The notes beneath the pieces are model-generated. The model did not search any database. It saw only the letters and a list, made by a program, of their open reading frames with translations, and had not been told where the DNA came from. A stretch of DNA of 33,088 nucleotides from an archaeon (GTDB lineage: Archaea; Iainarchaeota; Iainarchaeia; Iainarchaeales; GW2011-AR10). The position numbers were made by a program, and so were the translations under genes. Shown here in pieces: positions 5,827 through 12,531 of the stretch (the stretch's first letter is position 1; each line of letters begins with the position of its first letter). The stretch is from positions 1 through 33,088 of the forward strand of contig JAUSEO010000022.1 of NCBI GenBank assembly GCA_030651515.1, given 5' to 3'.

Positions 5827-6131
5827 CAACCGACGAAGAAGCAAGGCAGCAGGCACTTCAAAAAATGCTTGAGGAATCAAAAAAACATGACAGGGAGGCG
5901 CAAGCAGAACAGGCACTGAACCAGGCCCTAAAAAATCTTTTGACTGACGAGGCAAAACAAAGGCTTTACAATGTAAGGCTTGTGAACAATTCGCTGTTCA
6001 CCCAGGCCGTGCAGACAATTGCATACCTTTCAAAACAGGGCCGGATTGAGGAAAAAATCGGCGACGCAGAACTAAAGCAGCTGCTTGAAAAGCTTTCAGC
6101 AAAAAAAGAAACAACCATAAGGAGAAAATGA
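5823..6131 (+). CDS. PDCD5/TFAR19-family DNA-binding protein
   Basis: A 102-aa helical protein matching the archaeal PDCD5 family. It has a charged N-terminal helix, then the core LLTDEAKQRLYNVRLVNN, a helix around FTQAVQTIAYLSKQG, IEEKIGDAELKQLLEKL, and the conserved basic end KETTIRRK. Archaeal members bind nucleic acid, and their position beside rps19e and rpl39e is widely conserved, suggesting a ribosome-associated or translation-linked role. It starts within the rps19e stop (ATGA overlap). Confidence 0.9.
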   Translation: MTTDEEARQQALQKMLEESKKHDREAQAEQALNQALKNLLTDEAKQRLYNVRLVNNSLFTQAVQTIAYLSKQGRIEEKIGDAELKQLLEKLSAKKETTIRRK

Positions 6132-6135
6132 AAAA

Positions 6136-6384
6136 ATGTCTACAAACAGGGAACCGGAAAAAAAAGAATTCCTGGCAGCAGTCAGGAAAAAAGTCGGCTC
6201 AGGAATGACGAGTGCCCCAGTATGGGCAATGCAGAAGGCCGGCAAGAGGCTTTGGAACAAGCGCCAGAAAAGGCACTGGCGGGAAACAAAGCTTGGAAAA
6301 CTTTTCAAAAAAAAGCAGAGAGAACAGGGCAAACTCGTGAACGTGAAAAGGATAAAGAGCGGTAAAAAGAAAAGGAAGGACTGA
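6136..6384 (+). CDS. rpl39e: 50S ribosomal protein eL39, extended
   Basis: The core matches eL39, the small basic protein lining the exit tunnel: APVWAMQKAGKRLWNKRQKR followed by HWRETKLG aligns with the family's PVWV...RRHWRRSKL. Typical eL39 is about 51 aa; this one is 82 aa, with a few extra N-terminal residues and a Lys/Arg-rich C-terminal extension of about 26 residues. It sits between pdcd5 and rpl31e with 4-nt and 2-nt gaps. Confidence 0.87.
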   Translation: MSTNREPEKKEFLAAVRKKVGSGMTSAPVWAMQKAGKRLWNKRQKRHWRETKLGKLFKKKQREQGKLVNVKRIKSGKKKRKD

Positions 6385-6386
6385 AA

Positions 6387-6854
6387 ATGAAAGGCGAAGA
6401 AGCAGCATACATTGTCAACTTGAAAAAAGCAAAAATGTTCACAAAAGACAAAAGAACGCGCAGGGCACTGGTGGAAATAAAAAAGTTTGTGCACAAGCAC
6501 ACACGCGTGAAAAACGTTGTCATAAAGAACGAGGTCAACGAGTTCATCCACGCCCATTCAAAAAACATCCCCCAAAAAGCCGAAGTGGTGCTGCGCAAAA
6601 AAGATGACAAAATCCTTGTTTACATGAAAGCAGGAAAAGAGCTTGAAGCCGACAAAAAAAAAGAAACCGAAGAGGCAAAAAAAGCAAAGGAAAAAAAAGC
6701 CCTGGAAGAAAAGGCAAAAAAGGAAAAGGAAGAAAAAAAATCGGCAGAAGAAAAAGAAAAGGAAGAAGATGGCAAAAAAAAGCTCGAGGACAAAAAGGAA
6801 AAAGAAAAAGCAGGGCAGGCACTTGAAGTAAAGAGAAAAAGCGGCAGGCAGTGA
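6387..6854 (+). CDS. rpl31e: 50S ribosomal protein eL31 with Lys/Glu tail
   Basis: Residues 1 to about 85 match eL31, which sits near the exit tunnel: AAYIVNLKKA, RTRRALVEIKKFVHKHTRVK, VVIKNEVNEFIHAHSKNIP, and KAEVVLRKKDDKILVYM. The remaining 70 residues are almost only Lys, Glu and Ala, probably a single charged alpha helix or disordered tail absent from normal eL31 (about 85-90 aa). The long A-rich coding sequence for this tail is in frame throughout. Its stop directly abuts the eif6 ATG. Confidence 0.9.
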   Translation: MKGEEAAYIVNLKKAKMFTKDKRTRRALVEIKKFVHKHTRVKNVVIKNEVNEFIHAHSKNIPQKAEVVLRKKDDKILVYMKAGKELEADKKKETEEAKKAKEKKALEEKAKKEKEEKKSAEEKEKEEDGKKKLEDKKEKEKAGQALEVKRKSGRQ

Positions 6855-7514
6855 ATGAATTTCCTAAAAAAAAACATCAGCCACACCCCGTTTGTCGGGG
6901 TGTTCTGTGCCTTAAGCAACAAGGCAATCCTATTGCCCCCGCACATTAACAAAAAGGATGAACTTGAATTCGAGGAAAAACTCGGTGTCCGGGCCATAAA
7001 ATCAACCCTTGCAAACTGTTCCCTTGTAGGGGTATTGGCGCTTTTGTTTGAGGAAAAAATAGTCGTGCCCGGAATAACCACAAAGGAAGAGAAAAAATTG
7101 CTTGAAAAACAGGGGCTTGAAGTCATGGTACTTGGGCAGACAGAGGCATTCGGAAACCTTGCGTGCCTTAACGAGTTCCACGGTTTTGCAAGCCCGCTTC
7201 TTTCAATGGAAAAGGTAAATGCAATGGAAAAATTCTTTGGAGTCGGGTTTTCACGCCAAAAAATCGCTGGTGCAGACATTTCGGGGGCATGCCTTGAAGC
7301 AAACTCAAGCGGCTTTATCGTGAACCCGGGCATTTCTGCAAAGGAATTTGAGGAACTTGAAAAAAAACTCCAGGTAAAAGGGATTGCAACGACAGCAAAT
7401 TATGGGGACAGGTTTGTTGGAAACTGTGCCCTTGCAAACAACCGCGGTGCAATAATTGGCTCAATCACAACCACGCATGAAATGATTAGGATTGACGAGG
7501 CTTTCAGGAGGTGA
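6855..7514 (+). CDS. eif6: translation initiation factor aIF6
   Basis: A 219-aa protein that binds the large subunit and prevents premature joining. The repeated beta-alpha units of the pentein fold are visible: PFVGVFCALSNKAILLPP, CSLVGVLALLFEEKIVVPG, EAFGNLACLNEFHGFASP, ACLEANSSGFIVNPGI and GNCALANNRGAIIGSITTT, each with the small-residue turn typical of aIF6. Length matches the family. Its ATG immediately follows the rpl31e TGA. The downstream gene's Shine-Dalgarno overlaps its stop codon. Confidence 0.94.
   Translation: MNFLKKNISHTPFVGVFCALSNKAILLPPHINKKDELEFEEKLGVRAIKSTLANCSLVGVLALLFEEKIVVPGITTKEEKKLLEKQGLEVMVLGQTEAFGNLACLNEFHGFASPLLSMEKVNAMEKFFGVGFSRQKIAGADISGACLEANSSGFIVNPGISAKEFEELEKKLQVKGIATTANYGDRFVGNCALANNRGAIIGSITTTHEMIRIDEAFRR
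7506..7514 (+). promoter_or_regulatory. Shine-Dalgarno deciding the LX start
   Basis: AGGAGGTGA ends 5 nt before the ATG at 7520 and contains the eif6 stop. It selects 7520 over the in-frame GTG at 7511, which is part of the Shine-Dalgarno itself. Confidence 0.7.
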
Positions 7515-7519
7515 AGTGC

Positions 7520-7717
7520 ATGAAAAGCACAAAAAAACTTGAAAATTTCGAGGTAAAAGGAAAAATAAGGACAAAAGAGGGGGAAAACCCGTTCCTGAGG
7601 CAGTTAAAGGCATTTGGGGAAAAAAATGCGTCTGAAAGAATTTTAACTCTTTTTGGTTCACAAAACAAAATCAAGAGAAGGGACATAAAAATAGAGGAAG
7701 TGAAAAAACTTGGCTGA
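7520..7717 (+). CDS. rplX: 50S ribosomal protein LX (eL20/L18a family)
   Basis: A 65-aa protein matching archaeal LX. It has FEVKGKIRT as the first strand, PFLRQLKAFGEKNASERIL as the helix, and the conserved end LFGSQNKIKRRDIKIEEV, equivalent to the family's lgSrhrvkRrqI.I.ei. It lies between eif6 and pfdA, the order found across archaea. Its last 8 nt overlap the TTG start of pfdA. Confidence 0.88.
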   Translation: MKSTKKLENFEVKGKIRTKEGENPFLRQLKAFGEKNASERILTLFGSQNKIKRRDIKIEEVKKLG

Positions 7718-8147
7718 AGAAAAAAAAATTTCGCTCAACGAAGAACAGCTTGCACAGCTTTTCCAGCTTGAAAACCAGAGGTTTTCAGCCACACAGGAAA
7801 GGATTTCAGCCCTGAGAAATATCCTTATGGAAATGCTTAACGCACGCGATGCAGTGCAGGCAATCTCAAAAGGGCAGAAAAACAACAAGGCACTCATCCC
7901 CATTGGCGGGGGGGTTTTGGTGGAAGCGGCACTCGAAAACAATAAAACGCTCTTGTTTTCAATGGCTGGAAACGTTGCACAAAAAAAAACCACGCAGGAA
8001 ATAGAGGCCGAGCTGTCAAAAAGAGTTGAAAGCGTTGAAAAAAGCATTGAAAAAGAAAACGCTGAAGCAAACAGGCAGGCTGCAAACCTCAACAACATCC
8101 TTGCAGCAGTCAACAATGCACAGGCAAGAAGACAACCACGGGTTTAA
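7710..8147 (+). CDS. pfdA: prefoldin alpha subunit
   Basis: A 145-aa co-chaperone subunit that captures unfolded proteins and passes them to the thermosome. It has two long coiled-coil helices (about 8-50 and 100-140) flanking the beta-hairpin region ALIPIGGGVLVEAAL and KTLLFSMAGNVAQKKTTQEI, with the invariant glycine cluster of alpha-class prefoldin. The start is TTG at 7710; the next in-frame ATG would remove most of the first helix. It overlaps LX by 8 nt, so it is translationally coupled. Confidence 0.9.
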   Translation: MAEEKKISLNEEQLAQLFQLENQRFSATQERISALRNILMEMLNARDAVQAISKGQKNNKALIPIGGGVLVEAALENNKTLLFSMAGNVAQKKTTQEIEAELSKRVESVEKSIEKENAEANRQAANLNNILAAVNNAQARRQPRV

Positions 8148-8152
8148 ACAAA

Positions 8153-9301
8153 ATGTTTGACCTGCTGAAAAAAAAACTGGCTTCTTTCACCCAAAAAATC
8201 AGCGGTGCACTGGAAAAAAAAGAACATGCAAAGCCTGCACATGAAAAACCTGCAATGCAGGAAACTGTTTCTGTAAAAATAGCAGGAAAAGAAGCGCTGA
8301 TTGCTGAAGAAAAACCCGTTCTACGTGAAACAGAACCGCAAACTTTGGAGCTTGGGCTTCAAAAACACCCAGCGGCAAAAGAAACCTTGAAAAAGGAAGC
8401 TGAAGAAAAAAGAAAACTCTCGCCAAAAATCGGCGCAGCAAAAAAAATCGTGTCAGTCTTCACGGGAAAAGTCAGGATTTCAGAAAACGAGTTAAAGCCG
8501 TTTGTCGAAGAACTGGAGCTTGCGCTGCTTGAAGCAGACGTGGAACAAAACACTGCTTCCCACATATGCATGGAACTTGGGGAAAAAATCGTGCAGCGCG
8601 AATTCGAAGGGGCAAAAGTAAAAGAACAGTTGAGGGAACTCGTAAAGGAAACTCTTCAAGAGACAATGAAATGCCACACGGTTGACCTGCTTGAAAAAGC
8701 CAGGCAAAAAAAGCCATTCATCATCCTTTTCCTTGGCCCAAACGGCGCAGGAAAAACGACTACGATTGCAAAGCTTGCATCTTTCTTCAAAAAAAACGGG
8801 TTGACCGCGATTTTTGCAGCTGCAGACACTTTCAGGGCAGCCTCGATTGAACAACTGAAAAAGCACGGCGAAATGACAGGGACCAGGACCGTGAGCCACA
8901 CTTATGGCGCAGACCCGACCGCAGTTGCTTTTGACGCAGTGAAAGCCGCACAGGCAAACGGCATAGACGTAGTGCTGATTGACTCTGCAGGAAGGCAGGA
9001 AACAAACAAAAACCTCATAGAGGAACTCAAAAAAATCAACAGGGTAATAAAACCGGACCTGAAAATTTTTATCGGAGAATCATTCAGCGGACAGGCAATC
9101 CTCTCACAAGCGCGCGAGTTTGACAAAGAAATCGGGCTTGACGGGTTCATCCTCACCAAGGCAGACGCTGACTCAAAGGGCGGGACAGCGGTTTCACTCA
9201 TCTTCAACCTGAAAAAACCGGTTATTTTCATGGGCACGGGGCAGGAATACGGCAGCCTCGAAGAGTTCAGGGCTGAAAAAATAGTTGACCGCATTGTTTA
9301 G
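8153..9301 (+). CDS. ftsY: signal recognition particle receptor FtsY
   Basis: SRP GTPase receptor that docks SRP-ribosome complexes at the membrane. A charged, low-complexity N-terminal region (about 1-95) is followed by the N domain helices and the G domain. G motifs: P-loop GPNGAGKTT (185-193), DTFRAAS (215 on), DSAGR (267-271), TKAD (325-328), then the SRP-GTPase ending FMGTGQEYGSLEEF. 382 aa is usual for archaeal FtsY. It is the last gene of the rps19e operon, the conserved archaeal position after pfdA. Confidence 0.96.
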   Translation: MFDLLKKKLASFTQKISGALEKKEHAKPAHEKPAMQETVSVKIAGKEALIAEEKPVLRETEPQTLELGLQKHPAAKETLKKEAEEKRKLSPKIGAAKKIVSVFTGKVRISENELKPFVEELELALLEADVEQNTASHICMELGEKIVQREFEGAKVKEQLRELVKETLQETMKCHTVDLLEKARQKKPFIILFLGPNGAGKTTTIAKLASFFKKNGLTAIFAAADTFRAASIEQLKKHGEMTGTRTVSHTYGADPTAVAFDAVKAAQANGIDVVLIDSAGRQETNKNLIEELKKINRVIKPDLKIFIGESFSGQAILSQAREFDKEIGLDGFILTKADADSKGGTAVSLIFNLKKPVIFMGTGQEYGSLEEFRAEKIVDRIV

Positions 9302-9326
9302 CAGCGGAAACACGCCATGGAAGCAT

Positions 9327-9336
9327 TTTTATAGGT
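9327..9336 (+). promoter_or_regulatory. TATA box of the OB-fold gene
   Basis: TTTTTATAGG lies about 38-40 nt before the ATG at 9370. An AAGGTG at 9357-9362 could act as ribosome-binding site. Confidence 0.4.
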
Positions 9337-9369
9337 TTTTTGTGAAAAAATAAGTCAAGGTGTTTTTTG

Positions 9370-9660
9370 ATGATGATAAAGGATTTGAAGTCAGGAAGTT
9401 CTTTTACAGAAATAAGCGGTGAAATCGTCTCCATCGGAGAGCCACGGGCATTTGCAAGCCAGAGGGGTTCCGGAAAAGTTGCAAGCGCTGCATTGCGCGA
9501 CGATGAAGGCGAAGAAGTAAGGATGAGCCTTTGGAACGAGCAAATCGACCAGGTAAAGGAAGGCGACAAGATAACCATAGAGAACGGCTGGTGCAGTGAA
9601 TGGCAGGGCCAAAAACAGGTCAGCACCGGAAAACAAGGCACGCTCAAAGTAGGTAAATGA
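9370..9660 (+). CDS. short single-OB-fold nucleic-acid-binding protein (SSB/RPA-like)
   Basis: A 96-aa protein that is essentially one OB fold: FTEISGEIVSIGEPR (strand 1), VASAALRDDEGEEVRMSLWN (strands 2-3, with the RPA/SOSS-B-type L-W-N motif), QIDQVKEGDKITIENGWCSEW and KQVSTGKQGTLKV. This pattern is typical of archaeal and SOSS-B-like single-stranded-DNA-binding proteins, so it probably binds ssDNA in replication or repair. ATGs occur at 9370 and 9373, with an in-frame TTG at 9367; the choice changes one to three residues. It is convergent with the nuclease-like gene, 2 nt apart. Confidence 0.83.
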   Translation: MMIKDLKSGSSFTEISGEIVSIGEPRAFASQRGSGKVASAALRDDEGEEVRMSLWNEQIDQVKEGDKITIENGWCSEWQGQKQVSTGKQGTLKVGK

Positions 9661-9662
9661 AG

Positions 9663-10259
9663 TCACTTTCTTTGGGGTTTTCTTTTCTTGAGCCCCAGTT
9701 CTTCGAGGAAAAAATCCCTGCAATGGCCAGGATTAATATTAGCTGGATGCCCAATTTTCAAGGCAAGCAACCGGTCAAGGTTCACTTCAATCCACACTTC
9801 ATTGCCCCGCTGGTAAGACAATTGTTCCAAATGGGGCAACTGCAGCAAATGATGTTTTATATAATCTCTCAGGCTATTTGCATCAAGCCTGTAAACCCCG
9901 GCAGGAGAGACAACCAGCACCAAGTTTGCTGCCTGGTTATGCCAGTGCCCCTGCCTAACGCGAAAATAAATTTTTCTTGAAAGAGTGGCCTCGAGGCCCA
10001 AAGTCTTCACTTCGACTTTTAGGTTCCCTTTACTGCGGGGCATTATGAAATCATAGCCCTCTTGTCGGGGTTTTGCCGGCAACCAGTGAGGGTGCATTTT
10101 TGCCACAAGCTTTTCACCTATTTTACCAAGCTGCTGGGTCTTGTATGCCCCTTCAATTGCATGGATAGCTCTTTTGCTTAGAAATGATTCACCAGTCTGG
10201 GGATCAACCACCCGCAACCTCTTTTTCTTGCGTTTAACCAAAGGCCTTTTTCTAGCCAT
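9663..10259 (-). CDS. PD-(D/E)XK-fold nuclease-like protein
   Basis: A 198-aa protein with a very basic N-terminus. Residues visible: G45-x-x-G48-E49, then GYDF (D70), then VEVKT (E83-x-K85). The E...D...ExK order and spacing match restriction-endonuclease-like folds of the Mrr/DUF3883 type, with the strand YFRVRQGHWHNQAANLVLVV following. The C-terminal third is unrecognised. ATG 10259 lies about 28 nt from a TATA-like TTAATAGTT (reverse strand near 10283-10292), so the upstream in-frame codon at 10283 is unlikely. It could be a DNA repair or defence nuclease. No methylase partner is visible. The fold call rests on motif pattern only. Confidence 0.65.
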   Translation of the reverse strand: MARKRPLVKRKKKRLRVVDPQTGESFLSKRAIHAIEGAYKTQQLGKIGEKLVAKMHPHWLPAKPRQEGYDFIMPRSKGNLKVEVKTLGLEATLSRKIYFRVRQGHWHNQAANLVLVVSPAGVYRLDANSLRDYIKHHLLQLPHLEQLSYQRGNEVWIEVNLDRLLALKIGHPANINPGHCRDFFLEELGLKKRKPQRK

Positions 10260-10344
10260 GCAACTAAGAAAGCCTAAGCACAAATTAATAGTTTTCTCCC
10301 CTAAAAAAAGGCGATTTTTTCGTTGTGCACAGTAAAAGGAAACC

Positions 10345-10354
10345 TTTAAATTAA
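10345..10354 (+). promoter_or_regulatory. TATA box and long leader of the TRAM gene
   Basis: TTTAAATTAA fits a TATA box, placing transcription start near 10375 and leaving a leader of almost 100 nt. A second TATA-like TATATT near 10370 could instead give a leader of about 70 nt. The leader ends with a strong GGAGG (10458-10462) 8 nt before the ATG at 10471. Confidence 0.5.
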
Positions 10355-10392
10355 CCTTGAGGGCAATGTATATTAGGGTTGGATCAATAATT

Positions 10393-10423
10393 AACTGATT
10401 TTTTTCTTAAAAAAAAACTGGTT
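10393..10423 (+). repeat. AU-rich stem-loop in the TRAM leader
   Basis: AACTG (10393-10397) pairs with TGGTT (10419-10423) including two wobbles. After one A-C mismatch, T7 (10399-10405) pairs with A7 (10411-10417), leaving the loop CTTAA. The stem is long but built mainly of A-U pairs, so it would be easily melted. It sits in the predicted 5' leader of a TRAM protein. Confidence 0.5.
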
Positions 10424-10470
10424 CTTATTGGTCTTTACCGTTTCTACGTTCAAAAATGGAGGATTAAGAA

Positions 10471-10824
10471 ATGCAATTCAATAAGAAATTCCAAAAACCC
10501 ATACCAGTAAGGGAAGGCGAAACATACGAAGTCACCATTGAAAACATTGGAGAAAAAGGTGACGGAATAGCAAAAGTCGACGGTTACGTCATAATCGTGC
10601 CAAAAACCCAGAAAGGTGAGATGGTCAAGGTCAAAGTGACTGCGGTGAGAGGAAAAGTCTCTTTCGGAGAAGTCATTGAAAAACTCGGACAAAGCCCAGT
10701 CAAAGAAGAAAAAGAAGAAGAAATGAAAGACGAAGACGAGTCTGACGAAGAAGACACTGATGACGAAGAAGAAGACCTTGAAGACGAAGAAATGGAGGAA
10801 GGCCAAGCAGAAGAGGAAAAATAA
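10471..10824 (+). CDS. TRAM-domain RNA-binding protein with acidic tail
   Basis: A 117-aa protein. The TRAM domain occupies about 13-72: VREGETYEVTIENIGEKGDG, then IAKVDGYVIIVPKTQKGE, MVKVKVTAVRGKVSFGEVIE. This is the standard beta-barrel of stand-alone archaeal TRAM proteins, some of which act as cold-induced RNA chaperones. The tail from about 75 on is almost only Glu and Asp, which is not part of the domain and could tune RNA release or protein contacts. The strong Shine-Dalgarno and the long AU-rich leader point to high and regulated expression. It is divergent from the nuclease-like gene. Confidence 0.88.
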   Translation: MQFNKKFQKPIPVREGETYEVTIENIGEKGDGIAKVDGYVIIVPKTQKGEMVKVKVTAVRGKVSFGEVIEKLGQSPVKEEKEEEMKDEDESDEEDTDDEEEDLEDEEMEEGQAEEEK

Positions 10825-10873
10825 AAACCTCTTCCCCTCTAAAAATTTTTTTTTAAACGCATTTGGAGAAGTG

Positions 10874-11077
10874 ATGTCAAAAATGGAAAAACACATGCCA
10901 GAAGCCACAGAAGCCCTAAGGCTGAAGCTTTTGAAAGAAGAATTCAGGCTCAGGAAAAAACAGCCAACGGCCTGGACAAAAACAAAATTCAGAAAATACG
11001 CTAATTTCAGGACCAGGAAAGCCGAAACAGTGGTAGACGCAACCGTTGCCGCAGCAGCAACTCCGGCAAAGGCTTGA
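10874..11077 (+). CDS. small basic protein of unknown function
   Basis: Sixty-seven residues from the ATG at 10874, preceded by GGAG (10865-10868) and by a TATA-like TTTTTTAAACG near 10848. The sequence has a helical, basic first half (EALRLKLLKEEFRLRKKQP), the run TAWTKTKFRKYANFRTRK, and an Ala-rich end. I do not recognise it. The size and charge would fit a ribosome-associated or nucleic-acid-binding protein. The frame is open upstream to 10760, but that part overlaps the TRAM coding region and lacks a ribosome-binding site. Confidence 0.55.
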   Translation: MSKMEKHMPEATEALRLKLLKEEFRLRKKQPTAWTKTKFRKYANFRTRKAETVVDATVAAAATPAKA

Positions 11078-11090
11078 ACAAATTTTTTAA

Positions 11091-11144
11091 GCGCCTGCCC
11101 ACGCTCCCAAAAAGGAATCCCCCTAAAAAGGAGTCAACAGGCGC
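11091..11144 (+). repeat. stem-loop region with perfect 7-bp outer arms upstream of srp54
   Basis: GCGCCTG (11091-11097) is perfectly complementary to CAGGCGC (11138-11144). Inside, CTCC pairs with GGAG, and two near-copies of CCC(A/T)AAAAGGA-like sequence form a direct repeat at about 11106-11114 and 11121-11132. It follows a T6 run (11083-11088) after the small-protein gene. It may be a 3' structure of the upstream mRNA, an operator, or a short RNA. Confidence 0.45.
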
Positions 11145-11160
11145 GTTTATCTATTTTTTT

Positions 11161-11179
11161 AACCAAAAAATCTTTGGTT
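11161..11179 (+). repeat. 7-bp inverted repeat immediately before the srp54 start
   Basis: AACCAAA (11161-11167) pairs with TTTGGTT (11173-11179) around AAATC, ending 1 nt before the ATG at 11181. A T7 run precedes it. If transcribed, it would hide the initiation region; if not, it could be a protein-binding palindrome at the start point. Confidence 0.45.
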
Positions 11180-11180
11180 T

Positions 11181-12524
11181 ATGTCCTTAGGCGAACAGCT
11201 CAGAAAAGCAATTGAAAGATTAAGAAACTCTTCCTCACTTGACAAAGAGACAGTCAAGGAAGCAGTCAAGGACATCCAGCGCGCACTCATTTCTTCGGAC
11301 GTTGAAATAAACACGGTTTTGGAGCTGAGCAAAAAAATCGAGGAACAGGCTTTTTCAAACCTCCCCGAAGGCATTAACCGGCGCGAACACATCATTAAGA
11401 CAACTTATGACCTGCTTGCAGAAGCACTAGGCGGGGACGCAAAGCCACCGGAAAAACCAAAAAGAATCCTGCTTGCAGGCTTGTTTGGCAGCGGTAAAAC
11501 GACGAGCACTGCAAAACTTGCAAAATGGTACGCAAAAAGAGGCCTCAAGGTCGGAGTGGTTTGCGCAGACACCTACAGGCCTGCAGCATTTGAACAGCTC
11601 AATCAGTTAAGCGAAAAAGCAAAAATCCCTTTTTTCGGAATAGACGGGGAAAAAAATGCTGCAAAGGTTGCAAAGCAGGGACTTGAACAATTCAAGGGAT
11701 TCGACCTGGTCATCTGTGACTCTGCAGGCAGAAGCGCATTGGACACAGGACTTGTAAAAGAACTAAAAGAAATCAACTCCGTTTTTTCACCAGACCAGAA
11801 GTGGCTTGTGCTCAGCGCTGACATTGGGCAGGTTGCAAAAAAACAGGCACAGGCATTCCACGACGCGGTTGAAATAAATGGGGTAATCATCACCAAGACC
11901 GATGGCTCTGGAAAAGGCGGCGGGGCAATGGCTGCATGCAGGACCACTGGTTCAAAAGTCTTTTTCATCGGCAAGGGGGAAAAAATGGATGACTTTGAGG
12001 AATTCGAAGCCAGCCGATACCTCGGGCGGATAATGGGTTTTGGGGACCTCAAAGCCCTGCTGGAAAAAATTGAGCAGGCAAAAGAAGAAAGCGGCATGGG
12101 CCTTGAAGACATGCTTGAACAGGAATTTTCACTTGAAACATTCTACAACCAGCTTGTGGCAGCGCGAAAAATGGGGCCTTTGGGGAAAGTAATGGAAATG
12201 GCAGGCCTCTCGCAAAGCCTCCCAAAAGAAGCACTCGAAATAGGCGAGGAAAAACTCGGGTCATTCAAAGTAATCATGGACTCGATGACCAAACAGGAAA
12301 AAAAGAACCCCGACCTGTTAAACAAAAGCAGGATTACAAGAATAGCCAAGGGAAGCGGGACAAGCGAAGAAAACGTCCGCGAACTAATCAGGAACTACAG
12401 GAACATGGAGAAAATGTTCAAGCAATTCAAAAACATTAACGAGGAAAAACTCAAAAAAGGCGGAATCCAGTCGCTCCTCAAGGGTTTCCGCGGAGCAAAG
12501 AAAAAAAAGTTCAAAATCAGGTGA
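11181..12524 (+). CDS. srp54: signal recognition particle protein SRP54
   Basis: SRP core GTPase that binds SRP RNA and signal sequences. N domain 1 to about 90; G domain with P-loop GLFGSGKTT (100-108), DTYRPAA (130 on), DSAGR (180-184), TKTDG (238-242), and the closing GKGEKMDDFEEF. The methionine-containing M domain runs from about 300 to 447, with MGPLGKVMEMAG, SRITRIAKGSGTSEENV (the RNA-binding RIA-GSG motif) and a Lys-rich end. Full length at 447 aa. Its receptor FtsY is encoded 2 kb upstream in another operon. Confidence 0.97.
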   Translation: MSLGEQLRKAIERLRNSSSLDKETVKEAVKDIQRALISSDVEINTVLELSKKIEEQAFSNLPEGINRREHIIKTTYDLLAEALGGDAKPPEKPKRILLAGLFGSGKTTSTAKLAKWYAKRGLKVGVVCADTYRPAAFEQLNQLSEKAKIPFFGIDGEKNAAKVAKQGLEQFKGFDLVICDSAGRSALDTGLVKELKEINSVFSPDQKWLVLSADIGQVAKKQAQAFHDAVEINGVIITKTDGSGKGGGAMAACRTTGSKVFFIGKGEKMDDFEEFEASRYLGRIMGFGDLKALLEKIEQAKEESGMGLEDMLEQEFSLETFYNQLVAARKMGPLGKVMEMAGLSQSLPKEALEIGEEKLGSFKVIMDSMTKQEKKNPDLLNKSRITRIAKGSGTSEENVRELIRNYRNMEKMFKQFKNINEEKLKKGGIQSLLKGFRGAKKKKFKIR

Positions 12525-12531
12525 AAAAAAA

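Noticed and set aside
6620-7333. 237-codon minus frame over eL31 and aIF6
   Set aside because: Phe/Ser-rich translation is the complement of Lys/Glu codons; the plus-strand genes are certain.
10760-10873. Upstream extension of the small 67-aa protein
   Set aside because: This part is the Lys-rich +1 frame of the TRAM acidic tail; the ribosome-binding site supports the ATG at 10874.
11091-11144. Possible SRP RNA near srp54
   Set aside because: The structured segment is only about 54 nt and has no recognisable helix 8 or GNAR tetraloop; SRP RNA is about 300 nt in archaea.
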